Virus record (IMG/VR): IMGVR_UViG_3300035698_004988
Span: 1 to 45,961 of that record
Reading direction: 5' to 3' (one strand)
Length of the DNA stretch: 45,961 nt
Source of the DNA: a virus
The notes beneath the pieces are model-generated. The model saw only the letters and a program-made list of their open reading frames with translations. It was not told the origin of the DNA and ran no database searches. Below, in pieces: positions 31,698-38,954 of the stretch. The stretch's first letter is position 1. Every line of letters starts with the position of its first letter. The position numbers and the translations under genes are program-made.

Positions 31698-31933
31698 TGA
31701 TTGGATTAGTTATGGTAGTGATAACACTTAGTGTGATGGGTTACATAGCAACTAAAGATCTAGGAATTAAAGAAGCTTTTAAATTGATTTCGATGATAGT
31801 CATAGTAATTACTTGGTTAGGAACAATGGCATGCTGTTTAAGTTATGGAATTAGCAAAATAGAAATGAGGAAATATAATGAGGCGAAAGAAATCCAAAAG
31901 ACCGTCCAAGAAACAAGCAACATCTCGGAATAA
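31691..31933 (+). CDS. Two-span membrane protein, possible holin (80 aa)
   Basis: ATG 31691 with AAGGAG 9 bases upstream. Two hydrophobic segments (LMIGLVMVVITLSVMGYIA, about 2-20, and LISMIVIVITWLGTMACCLSYGI, about 32-54) are joined by a short charged loop. The C-terminus is charged. Two-span topology fits a class II holin, but it lies in the replication arm rather than in a lysis cassette, so this is only one possibility. Confidence 0.55.
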   Translation: MLMIGLVMVVITLSVMGYIATKDLGIKEAFKLISMIVIVITWLGTMACCLSYGISKIEMRKYNEAKEIQKTVQETSNISE

Positions 31934-32081
31934 GAACTTTGAAATCTTCAGGATTAGAGGGATGATTGCGAACTTGGAGAATATGGAACATGATCTAAGT
32001 GACTATGAAAAGCAAGTTGCAATAAATGCAATAGGTTGGTTGAATAGTTTAATAAATTGCATAAAAAGAAAGAAAATATGA
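31878..32081 (+). CDS. Small basic protein (67 aa), unknown function
   Basis: ATG 31878 with GAGGAAA upstream; overlaps the membrane gene by 56 bases. A very basic N-terminus (MRRKKSKRPSKKQATSRNK) is followed by a helical body (RGMIANLENMEHDLSDYEKQVAINAIGWLN, in two helices). Likely nucleic-acid binding, but no family is recognised. Its stop overlaps the next start. Confidence 0.55.
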   Translation: MRRKKSKRPSKKQATSRNKNFEIFRIRGMIANLENMEHDLSDYEKQVAINAIGWLNSLINCIKRKKI

Positions 32082-32821
32082 AAGCAAAAGACCTGTTACT
32101 ACTAAGCAACTTCCCATCGGTCATGTTCTATGGCCCTGCTGGAAGCGGAAAAACTGCTCTAGTCAGCCAAGCTAAGAACAGTTATATGTTCGACTTTGAT
32201 GGAGGGATGCGTACAGCTGCTATTCTAGAAGATAAATTCACATCTCTCCGACAGGATTGTGAGTTTGATACTTACATAGACAAGAACCCATTCGCACCGA
32301 CTGCTTGGCTTGCGGCTGAGAAGAAGTTAGAGGATTTGCAGAGGAAGTCGGCAGCAGGAACGCTTGAATATGACTGTCTTATCATCGATAGTCTAACAGG
32401 AATGGCTCGATGTATGCAATTGCAAGTTATGGCTATGGCCGGCGGGTCTTTTAATAAGCCGCAAATACAACACTGGGGAACGCTTGTTAATTTAGTTGAG
32501 AAGGTGCTTACTCTAATCCGCTCGTTTAAGTGTTTGTTTCTTGTAACGGCTCATGAGCTATCATTTGAGGTTGATGCTATTAACTTAATACGACCACTCT
32601 CTATAACTAAAGACCATAGTAAGAATAAAATAATGTGGCTCTTCGATGAGGTTCTACATACTAAAATAAAACCGGCTGGAGGTGGGAAGTATAAATACAC
32701 TGCCAGCGGTTTATCAACGACATCTATTGCCGCCAGAACTAGGTCGAAGATGGATAAGGAAGTTGAGATTATAGATGAAGGTTTGGCAGGATTACTTGAT
32801 AAAATGGGATATAAGAAATAA
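32078..32821 (+). CDS. Sak4-like RecA-fold ATPase (single-strand annealing)
   Basis: 247 residues from ATG 32078 (ATGA overlap); a TTG seven codons upstream is less likely. Walker A GPAGSGKT at 19-26, MFDFDGGMR at 37-45, Walker B CLIIDS at 100-105, and QIQHWGTLV then a KCLFLVTAH sensor strand. This is the Sak4/RecA-like family of phage recombinases. Its neighbours (Cas4-type nuclease, DUF669-like protein) are the usual companions. Confidence 0.8.
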   Translation: MKAKDLLLLSNFPSVMFYGPAGSGKTALVSQAKNSYMFDFDGGMRTAAILEDKFTSLRQDCEFDTYIDKNPFAPTAWLAAEKKLEDLQRKSAAGTLEYDCLIIDSLTGMARCMQLQVMAMAGGSFNKPQIQHWGTLVNLVEKVLTLIRSFKCLFLVTAHELSFEVDAINLIRPLSITKDHSKNKIMWLFDEVLHTKIKPAGGGKYKYTASGLSTTSIAARTRSKMDKEVEIIDEGLAGLLDKMGYKK

Positions 32822-32833
32822 GGAGATTGCATT

Positions 32834-33586
32834 GTGAAGAAAGAAGACTGGGTAAAAAGACAAGCTAATAGTTATCAATCGAAAGAAGGCTTTATATTTG
32901 TACCTTTGCTTAGAGGCTTTGATGAGATAAAACCGATTTGGGAACTCTTAGATCTAGTGAGAGGTCGTACAAATGGAGAAATAATCTTATGCGGAGGCTA
33001 TGCTAGATACTGTGCATCACCTAGACAAGAGCCTTTTAAAGCTGGTGATGTAGATGTATATTGCGAAACAGAAGATGCGTTTATGCAATTGAAAGAAGCC
33101 ATAGATCGTGAATTGAAAATTGAATATGATAATGAGACAGCCATTACATATAAGAGAAAAAGAAAAGGTAAACTAAAAGGCTGTCCTAAATTACAAATAA
33201 TTAAGCCTGTGAATAGAGGAGCTATGGTTGCAAAAGGTAATGTAGAGACTATAATATCTAACTTTGACTTTACAGTAGTTCGTGCCGCTATTATGTCTCC
33301 ATCTGAGGTTATGGTAGATGCAGACTTCATGCATGATGAAGAACATAGCTTGATTAGAATAAAGAATATCCATTGCCCAATTAGTTCTAACCTACGTTGT
33401 ATGAAGTATGCTAAGAAGGGATATTTCTTGACTCCATCTGAGTGTATGAAACTGTTCGCTGATTGGGATAAGAGAGATGATAGTTATAGAAATGATTTGA
33501 TTAACTTCCTGATTGACGTAGATAAATCGGGTGGATTTTCGGAAGATGAAGTTGATAGACTAGAAGCAATGATGAGATTAGATTGA
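32834..33586 (+). CDS. Nucleotidyltransferase-fold protein (250 aa)
   Basis: GTG 32834 with AAGGAG upstream. The signature of the polymerase-beta-like fold is present: CGGYARYC (G54, G55) followed by AGDVDVYCE, where D72 and D74 would bind metal. ISNFDFTVVRAAI continues the core. The C-terminal half is helical with SECMKLFADWDKRD. Substrate unknown; related phage proteins have been annotated as tRNA nucleotidyltransferase-like, but no tRNA-binding part is visible. Confidence 0.7.
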   Translation: MKKEDWVKRQANSYQSKEGFIFVPLLRGFDEIKPIWELLDLVRGRTNGEIILCGGYARYCASPRQEPFKAGDVDVYCETEDAFMQLKEAIDRELKIEYDNETAITYKRKRKGKLKGCPKLQIIKPVNRGAMVAKGNVETIISNFDFTVVRAAIMSPSEVMVDADFMHDEEHSLIRIKNIHCPISSNLRCMKYAKKGYFLTPSECMKLFADWDKRDDSYRNDLINFLIDVDKSGGFSEDEVDRLEAMMRLD

Positions 33587-33664
33587 TTGTTTTAGAAAGG
33601 AGGTCTTTGTTCATTAGAACTAACTAAAAATAATATTATTTAGAAGAAAGAAAGGAACAGAAGT

Positions 33665-34099
33665 ATGACGATTTTGAATGTAGATACTAGCAATCCAGAA
33701 CTGTTGAAGAAAAGAACATTTGACCCAGTCCCGCCGGGGAAGTACGTTTGCGAAGTTGCAAATGACTTAGTAGTAACGCAGTCTAAATCATCAACGAATC
33801 AGATTGTTAAAATCGAGCTGAGAGTAGTTGATGATGGGGAATTTAAAGGCCGGAAGATTTTTGACAACTTGATAATTGGAGCAACACCTGAGACTAAGGC
33901 TAAGACCGAGTGGAAGATAGCTCAGTTTGCCATTGCTTGTGGAGTCTATGATAAAGAGACTGTGAAAGCTGGTATTGATTTGGAGCTGTTTAAAGGAACA
34001 ACTGCTGAAGTAGATGTTGGGAATAAAGTCGAGACTTATCAAGGTGAGACTAGGGCGAAGAACTTCGTAAAAGAATATTTGTTCGATAGAGGAGAGTAG
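33665..34099 (+). CDS. DUF669-like protein, probable single-strand DNA-binding partner of the recombinase
   Basis: 144 residues, ATG 33665 with AAAGGAAC upstream. The pattern FDPVPPGKYVCEVANDLVV... IKIELRVVDDGEFKGRKIFDNL... KTEWKIAQFAIACGV matches DUF669, a beta-barrel family encoded beside Sak4 ATPases. It likely binds single strands during annealing. It ends 5 bases before palindrome site 7. Confidence 0.75.
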   Translation: MTILNVDTSNPELLKKRTFDPVPPGKYVCEVANDLVVTQSKSSTNQIVKIELRVVDDGEFKGRKIFDNLIIGATPETKAKTEWKIAQFAIACGVYDKETVKAGIDLELFKGTTAEVDVGNKVETYQGETRAKNFVKEYLFDRGE

Positions 34100-34104
34100 T
34101 TTAT

Positions 34105-34125
34105 CATATTCACAATTTGAATATG
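34105..34125. repeat. 21-bp palindrome family, site 7
   Basis: CATATTCA-CAATT-TGAATATG, identical to sites 2 and 6; 9 bases before the long structured stem. Confidence 0.9.
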
Positions 34126-34133
34126 TAGATTTT

Positions 34134-34213
34134 AGCAAGTCGGAGTGATTTCTACAGGCTCTGACTCGACGGGTGTCAACCTGGACTCTTATACACTCCG
34201 GCTTGCTTTTGTT
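34134..34213 (+). terminator. Long stem with branched loop and U-tract (terminator or structured RNA)
   Basis: AGCAAGTCGGAGTG (34134-34147) pairs with CACTCCGGCTTGCT (34194-34207): 14 pairs with one G-U wobble. The 46-base loop contains further pairing (ACAGG with CCTG; GAC with GTC). TTTTGTT follows. It ends the recombination operon and starts the accessory island. The loop is larger than in a simple terminator. Confidence 0.65.
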
Positions 34214-34243
34214 ATCATTATTTTTATAATTTAGGATTAACTT

Positions 34244-34411
34244 ATGGACGAAATAAGAAGACTCGAAACAATGTCTGCGGGTATTTGCAAATGCGTTGAA
34301 GATGACCCCGAAGGAAAACGATGTTTAGCTTGTCGTGCTGGTTCAGCCTTAAATGAAATAGGCGATATATCGCGGCAGCTATTAAGTGAAGTGCTTAATG
34401 GAGACGACTAA
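34244..34411 (+). CDS. Small cysteine-containing protein (55 aa), unknown function
   Basis: ATG 34244 with TTAGGAT upstream, TAATG overlap with the next gene. Cysteines in AGICKCVED and RCLACRAG give a CxC...CxxC pattern, possibly zinc binding. GC content and codon choice differ from the upstream operon, as in the rest of this island. Confidence 0.55.
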   Translation: MDEIRRLETMSAGICKCVEDDPEGKRCLACRAGSALNEIGDISRQLLSEVLNGDD

Positions 34412-34590
34412 TGGAAAAGCACCTACTATTGCCTGCAAGCAATACAGATATTCAGGTTATACGGGAAGGGAGATATTGCCCCGCAAGCATGGCTTATTGT
34501 TTGGGTAATGATTATGCCGAGCTTCGACTTATTCCTCGCAATAGGCCACGATTATATAATATAGATTTTGATACAAGAGGAGAATTTTAA
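34411..34590 (+). CDS. Small protein with LLLP N-terminal module (59 aa)
   Basis: ATG 34411 overlaps the previous stop. It opens MEKHLLLPAS, the first of three consecutive genes beginning ME[KR]xLLLP. The rest (IREGRYCPASMAYCLGNDYAELRLIPR) is not related to the others. The next gene starts 2 bases after its stop. Unknown function. Confidence 0.55.
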   Translation: MEKHLLLPASNTDIQVIREGRYCPASMAYCLGNDYAELRLIPRNRPRLYNIDFDTRGEF

Positions 34591-34592
34591 TA

Positions 34593-35129
34593 ATGGAAAA
34601 GCCCCTACTACTCCCAAAGGCTGACCGCTTGGCAAATATGAATGGTCAAAGGGCACACGATACCGCACACGCCCTTTTCTGGGCTGGCGTTAAGGAAGTG
34701 CCAGAATTGAAGAGGCAGGTTAAGGAAATAATGACCGCAGAATCGGGAGAGTGTGAACCGGCTTTTCTCGGTTTCTTAGGCATATACTATCACCTGAGCG
34801 AGATAATTCCACACGATAGGATTATATACGACTTGGGCTGTTGTTGGGGCTTTCAGGCTTGGTTTTTCCGGAACCATAAATTATACGTTGGGGTTGATAT
34901 GAGTAATTGTAAAAAATTCCAACTTCAAAACACAGAGTATTACACGAATACAATTGCGGATTTTATCACGTTAGACCTCGTGAAAATCCCCAGTTTTGCT
35001 ATATGCAACTATGTGCCGCCGTGGGTTGATGATAACGAAAAGCTGGTACGAGAAGCGTTTCGCCACGTTTTTGTATTTTATCCAGAAAGTGAGAAAAATG
35101 GAAAGAAGTCTACTACTCCCAAAGCCTGA
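34593..35129 (+). CDS. SAM-dependent methyltransferase-like protein with LLLPK module (178 aa)
   Basis: ATG 34593 with AGAGGAGAA upstream. It opens MEKPLLLPKADRLA, the shared module, then a helical region and a Rossmann-type core: IIYDLGCCWGF at about 77-87 (motif I) and YVGVDMS (end of strand 2). ICNYVPPW could be the catalytic-loop strand. Target unknown. The gene is short for a full methyltransferase and overlaps the next gene by 32 bases. Confidence 0.6.
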   Translation: MEKPLLLPKADRLANMNGQRAHDTAHALFWAGVKEVPELKRQVKEIMTAESGECEPAFLGFLGIYYHLSEIIPHDRIIYDLGCCWGFQAWFFRNHKLYVGVDMSNCKKFQLQNTEYYTNTIADFITLDLVKIPSFAICNYVPPWVDDNEKLVREAFRHVFVFYPESEKNGKKSTTPKA

Positions 35130-35646
35130 ACGCTTGGCTCTTGTAGCCGGAGCGGGACGGTTTCGGATGGTGATTAATTTAAGCCTAGACTTGTGTTCTG
35201 GTTCTAGGCTTCGACTTAATTTTGATGGCTGCCTTGAAGTAAGATGTCCGCCCCACGTTATGGCGTGGATGACTTTATTTTGGGGCAATGACAGAGGCCC
35301 TAAATCTCGCCACTGTAAGCCGATTAAGCCCCGCTTCCAAGTCAACGACCGGCTCTGGTTGAAAGAGCCGTTTTGCAAAATAACTTTTAACCAAGCCATG
35401 AGGACAAATGAATGGGAATGGAAAGAGAAAGAAGGTCAAAGAAATGATAAAGGCATATTGCCTCTCTATGCAAAATGTGTATTATATAAAACTTTCGACA
35501 TACAATGTCCTTTCGGTAAATGGAAATCTCCAGCATGTATGCCTAAATGGGCTGCCCGCCACTGGTTCAAAGTAAAGTCGGTTAAGTGTGAGCAAGAAGA
35601 TGGCGTTTGGTATTTTGTTTATTTAACAGAGAGGGTTGAGAAATGA
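35098..35646 (+). CDS. ASCH-like domain protein with LLLPK module (182 aa)
   Basis: ATG 35098, inside the 3-prime end of the methyltransferase-like gene. It opens MERSLLLPKPERLA; 27 of 30 bases of this module match the preceding gene. Then come IKPRFQVNDRLWLKEPF and WKSPACMPKWAARHWFKVKSVK, the pattern of phage ASCH-like (RNA- or modified-base-binding) proteins, often labelled morphogenetic in databases. Function unproven. ATGA overlap with the next gene. Confidence 0.65.
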   Translation: MERSLLLPKPERLALVAGAGRFRMVINLSLDLCSGSRLRLNFDGCLEVRCPPHVMAWMTLFWGNDRGPKSRHCKPIKPRFQVNDRLWLKEPFCKITFNQAMRTNEWEWKEKEGQRNDKGILPLYAKCVLYKTFDIQCPFGKWKSPACMPKWAARHWFKVKSVKCEQEDGVWYFVYLTERVEK

Positions 35647-36218
35647 AAATTAACGATTATATTTCAAAGATTAAGAAGTTGGGTGCTTGTGGTGAAGCCG
35701 TAGAAGCGGCTCATAATTATACTACATCGCAGGAATTGTGGGACGATTGCAAACGTGGTGATTGGATGCTTTGGCTTGCTGGAAAATTGTCGGGAGAGCG
35801 AGAGGGGGAAAAAAGGAAGAGGCTTGTTCTGGCGGCCTGTAAATGTGCTAGGTTATCTTTGGTTTATGTTAAGGATGGTGAATTAAGACCATTAAAGGCG
35901 ATTGAAACGGCAGAAAAATGGGCTAAAGGGGAAGGCGGAGTTTCTATTCAAGATGTAAGAGAGGCCGCCGATGCCGCCTATATCGCCTATGCCGCCACCT
36001 ATGCCGCCGCCTATGCCGCCTATGCCGCCGCCGATGTCGCTGATGCCGCTTATGCCGCCGATGCAGCCGATGCCGCCGCCTATACCGCCGCCGATGCCGC
36101 CGCCTATACCACCGCCTATGCTAAACCAAAAACATTGGCTGAGTGTGCTGAAATTGTTAGAGAATATTACCCTGATGTTGATGTATTGTTCGAAGCTTGG
36201 AACCGGAGGATTGAATAA
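35643..36218 (+). CDS. Immunity-protein-like protein with Ala/Tyr/Asp repeat tract (191 aa)
   Basis: ATG 35643 (ATGA overlap). The N-terminal part with SQELWDDCKRGDWMLWLAGKL and LAACKCARLSL resembles a family of putative immunity-like proteins common in bacteria and phages. Residues 107-160 are a low-complexity run of AAY, AAD and AAT triplets. The last 30 residues (TLAECAEIVREYYPDVDVLFEAW) are a normal helix. The tract is coded by near-repeated GCCGCC(TAT/GAT) units, so length may vary between relatives. Function unknown. Confidence 0.65.
   Translation: MKINDYISKIKKLGACGEAVEAAHNYTTSQELWDDCKRGDWMLWLAGKLSGEREGEKRKRLVLAACKCARLSLVYVKDGELRPLKAIETAEKWAKGEGGVSIQDVREAADAAYIAYAATYAAAYAAYAAADVADAAYAADAADAAAYTAADAAAYTTAYAKPKTLAECAEIVREYYPDVDVLFEAWNRRIE
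35962..36120 (+). repeat. GCCGCCTAT/GCCGCCGAT imperfect microsatellite in coding sequence
   Basis: About 160 bases of imperfect 3-, 6- and 9-base repeats built from GCC, TAT and GAT. The GC content is far above the surroundings. It is in frame and free of stops, and would be prone to slippage. Confidence 0.8.
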
Positions 36219-36376
36219 TGGCAAAGACAGAACAGGAACAAGAGGTTGATGTAATTATCAAGATGCAGGCCGAGATTGACAGGCTGAATAAAGCCCTGGA
36301 AGCCATAGCAATCGATGAATTTTCATCAGTTGAAGATTTGCGATGGGTGGCAAAGAAAGCTCTGAAAGGAGATTAA
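36218..36376 (+). CDS. Small coiled-coil protein, QAEIDRL module (52 aa)
   Basis: ATG 36218, TAATG overlap; GGAGG lies 9 bases upstream. EVDVIIKMQAEIDRLNKALEAIA forms a zipper over residues 9-31, followed by VEDLRWVAKKALKGD. The 5-prime part shares sequence with the next gene and with the tiny gene at 36708. Unknown function. Confidence 0.6.
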   Translation: MAKTEQEQEVDVIIKMQAEIDRLNKALEAIAIDEFSSVEDLRWVAKKALKGD

Positions 36377-36379
36377 ATA

Positions 36380-36715
36380 ATGGAAACAAACGAGCATACC
36401 GAGGCTGATGTAATTATCGAATTGCGGGCCGAGAACAAGCACCTTCGCGGCAGATTGTTTCTGGGCAATAGATTTCAAGGGCCACATGAAGACTTGTCTG
36501 ATTGCCCCGCATTCTGCGATGGGTGCCACTGCACTGTTGAGACTTTGGTGCATAATATACAGCGAGCCGATAAGCTCCAGGCCCAAAAAAAGAAGGCGAT
36601 AGAATTGTTGGAAAAATGGTACACGCATAGCAGGAGTCCAATGATGTCAATTCAAGATACAGAAGAGTGTATTAACGACGTTTTGATTATTCTGAAAGGG
36701 CGGGATAATGGGTAA
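36380..36715 (+). CDS. Small protein with zipper and cysteine motif (111 aa)
   Basis: ATG 36380 with AAAGGAG upstream. EADVIIELRAENKHLRGRL repeats the module of the previous gene. A CPAFCDGCHC cluster (four cysteines) could bind zinc, and the C-terminal half is helical (KKAIELLEKWYTHS, TEECINDVLIILKG). Unknown function. Confidence 0.6.
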   Translation: METNEHTEADVIIELRAENKHLRGRLFLGNRFQGPHEDLSDCPAFCDGCHCTVETLVHNIQRADKLQAQKKKAIELLEKWYTHSRSPMMSIQDTEECINDVLIILKGRDNG

Positions 36716-36782
36716 GGCAAACGAAGAATTACAGGCCGAGCTTGACAGGCTGAAAAGTTTAGTTATTGAAAGAAACTATTAG
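36708..36782 (+). CDS. Tiny coiled-coil peptide (24 aa), module remnant
   Basis: ATG 36708 to TAG 36782, overlapping the previous stop. MGKANEELQAELDRLKSLV is almost only the QAExDRL module of the two preceding genes. It may be a real peptide or the remains of a third module copy whose body was lost. Confidence 0.4.
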   Translation: MGKANEELQAELDRLKSLVIERNY

Positions 36783-36796
36783 ACGGAGGTAGTTAA

Positions 36797-38293
36797 ATGA
36801 GCTTAAGTAAGAATGCAGAGTTCTTATTAAACAGTAGATACTGTAGAAAGCATGAGAGCATAGACGGACTGTTTAATCGTGTGTCTGTAGCATTGTGTGA
36901 TGGAGATGATAAGTTTAGAGTTAGTTTAAAGAACGCGATGAAAAATGGATACTTCCTGCCTGCATCTCCGACACTTCGTAATGCTGGTATTAAGAATGCT
37001 CTACTTCATCCATGTCATGTTCTCCCGATTGATGATAGTATAGAAGATATAATGAAGTGTCTTGCGAATTCTGCAACTGTTTTTCATCATGGAGGTGGAG
37101 TTGGTTTTAACGCTTCTAAACTCAGACCTAAGGGGGCGGGTCTATCACTTGGTGGAACATCGAGCGGAGTTGTTTCCTTCCTCAGACTATTCGACGACCT
37201 CACTGATGTTGTTAAGCAAGGGGGTTTTAGACGAGGCGCTTTGATGGGCGTTCTTAATCACAATCATCCAGAGATTGCCAGCTTCATAACATCCAAACTA
37301 ACAGGTTCTCTTACCAACTTCAACATATCAATTCTAGTAGATGATGAATTTATGATGAAGGCGACTACTAATAATTCAGATGATGTTGTTCTAGAATTTA
37401 ATGGTAATCATTATGAGAACATTAAAGCCAATGATCTATTTGACCAGATAGTATTCTCAACATACATTTGTGGAGATCCTGGTTTGTTATTCTACGACCG
37501 CTTGAATCGAGATAATCCACTATATCCGAAGATTAAGATTGAGGCTACAAACCCTTGCGGAGAAGTGCCGCTTCCACCTATGACATCTTGTAATCTAGGC
37601 TCTATTAATTTAACTAAGTTTGTTAAGAAAGATGGCAGCTTTGATTTTGTTAAATACTCTGACTATGTAGTACTAGGTATGAGAACGTTGAAGAATGTTA
37701 ATAAAATAGCTTGGTATCCGTTTAAGAAGATGACTAAGAATATGAAGGAGTATGACATCTGCGGACTTGGGCACTTTGGATTAGCTGACGCGTTGATAAT
37801 GATGGGGATTCGTTATGACGACTATCATGCTATTAACTTCTTAGATGAATTATCTAAACCATATGTTAGAATAACAAATGAGATGGGTGGTGATAGTTTC
37901 TACAAACGCTCTCAAGCACCGACTGGAAGTTTAAGCATTATTGCCGATTGCTCAGCAGGAATCGAGCCGGTTTTCGAACGAAACTTCGAGCGGCACTTAA
38001 CAGTTGGTGTGTTGTCTGAAGTTCGGGAACTTTATAAGTCTAAATATTGTGTAACAGCGCATGAGATAGACCCGATTTCACATTTGAAAGTTCAAGCTAA
38101 GATACAGTCCTTCACTGATGCAGGTGTTTCTAAGACAATCAATCTGCCGCATGATGCTTCGTTAGATGATATTAGGAAGATTTATATTCGTGCTTGGAAA
38201 AGTGGTTGTAAAGGAATAACGGTTTTCAGAGATCAGTCTAAAGAAGGCGTTTTTAAGAAAGTTAAATGTAGTGATGATAGTTGTTATCTATAG
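36797..38293 (+). CDS. nrdJ: Ribonucleotide reductase, class II (adenosylcobalamin-dependent)
   Basis: 498 residues, ATG 36797 with GACGGAGG upstream. Active-site N252-P-C254-G-E256 carries the thiyl-radical cysteine; C73 (HPCHVL) and C265 (TSCNLGSINL) are the redox pair; PTGS (QAPTGSLSIIA) is the substrate loop; C491 and C496 form the C-terminal shuttle. No separate small subunit or glycyl-radical activator gene is present, as expected for the B12 class. It makes deoxynucleotides for phage DNA using host cobalamin. It lies with the dCMP deaminase in a nucleotide-supply cluster. Confidence 0.9.
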   Translation: MSLSKNAEFLLNSRYCRKHESIDGLFNRVSVALCDGDDKFRVSLKNAMKNGYFLPASPTLRNAGIKNALLHPCHVLPIDDSIEDIMKCLANSATVFHHGGGVGFNASKLRPKGAGLSLGGTSSGVVSFLRLFDDLTDVVKQGGFRRGALMGVLNHNHPEIASFITSKLTGSLTNFNISILVDDEFMMKATTNNSDDVVLEFNGNHYENIKANDLFDQIVFSTYICGDPGLLFYDRLNRDNPLYPKIKIEATNPCGEVPLPPMTSCNLGSINLTKFVKKDGSFDFVKYSDYVVLGMRTLKNVNKIAWYPFKKMTKNMKEYDICGLGHFGLADALIMMGIRYDDYHAINFLDELSKPYVRITNEMGGDSFYKRSQAPTGSLSIIADCSAGIEPVFERNFERHLTVGVLSEVRELYKSKYCVTAHEIDPISHLKVQAKIQSFTDAGVSKTINLPHDASLDDIRKIYIRAWKSGCKGITVFRDQSKEGVFKKVKCSDDSCYL

Positions 38294-38302
38294 GAGATAG
38301 TT

Positions 38303-38524
38303 ATGCTTAGAGCATGTAAAAATCATGGGACATATGTTATTGTAATACATGATAATGTTTTTGGATGTCCTGTATGTAAAGAAATAGATGAACTTAAAGA
38401 ATGTATTAAAGGACATATTGATGGGTATGATGAAATAGAAAAAGAAAATGCTGATTTGAGAGATGATTTAACTGAAGCGAGACATGAGCTGGCTAAGGAG
38501 AGAGGAGAACTCGGTGAGAATTAG
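38303..38524 (+). CDS. Small zinc-finger/coiled-coil protein (73 aa)
   Basis: ATG 38303 with TAGGAGATAG upstream. RACKNHG and FGCPVCKE supply a C...CxxC pattern (possible zinc site with a histidine), followed by a 45-residue coiled coil (EIEKENADLRDDLTEARHEL). Position between the reductase and deaminase genes. No known family. Confidence 0.6.
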   Translation: MLRACKNHGTYVIVIHDNVFGCPVCKEIDELKECIKGHIDGYDEIEKENADLRDDLTEARHELAKERGELGEN

Positions 38525-38939
38525 TAAAGACAAATACTTTATGAGCATTGCTAAGGTCTGTTCGACTAGATCTCCAGACCCGTCTACTAAACACGGCTGT
38601 ATAGCTGTTACTAAAGCGGGAAGTATTTTATCAACTGGGTATAATGGAGGACCGAGAGGTGTTGATGACTCGAAGATACCGACTACAAGACCTGAGAAGT
38701 ATATGTACTTCGAACATGCAGAGAGGAATTGTATTTATAATGCGGCTCGAGTTGGCGTACCGCTAGACGGGTGTATCTTCTACGTTACAGGTATACCATG
38801 TAATGAATGTTTGCGAGCTATGTATCAGGTGGGGGCTAGTGAGATTGTTATGACTTATACTGTTTGTGTTTCGACTACAGAAGATTGGTTTAGATTCATA
38901 TCGTTTATGGAAGATTATGTTAAGATGAGGTATTTTTGA
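38514..38939 (+). CDS. dCMP deaminase
   Basis: 141 residues. GTG 38514 is chosen because AGAGGAG lies 6 bases upstream; an ATG ten codons earlier lacks a binding site. Zinc and catalytic residues: H68-A-E70 in FEHAERN, and P95-C96-x-x-C99 in GIPCNECL. KHGCIAV, GYNGGPRG and TGIPC complete the family pattern. It converts dCMP to dUMP, feeding dTMP synthesis; no thymidylate synthase gene was found, so the host enzyme or a dU-containing genome is implied. Confidence 0.88.
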   Translation: MRISKDKYFMSIAKVCSTRSPDPSTKHGCIAVTKAGSILSTGYNGGPRGVDDSKIPTTRPEKYMYFEHAERNCIYNAARVGVPLDGCIFYVTGIPCNECLRAMYQVGASEIVMTYTVCVSTTEDWFRFISFMEDYVKMRYF

Positions 38940-38954
38940 AATGAAAGGTAAAGA

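Noticed and set aside
34134-34207. tRNA-like 74-base structure
   Set aside because: Length is tRNA-like, but there is no T-loop GGTTCRANYCC, no anticodon arm and the outer stem is 14 bp.
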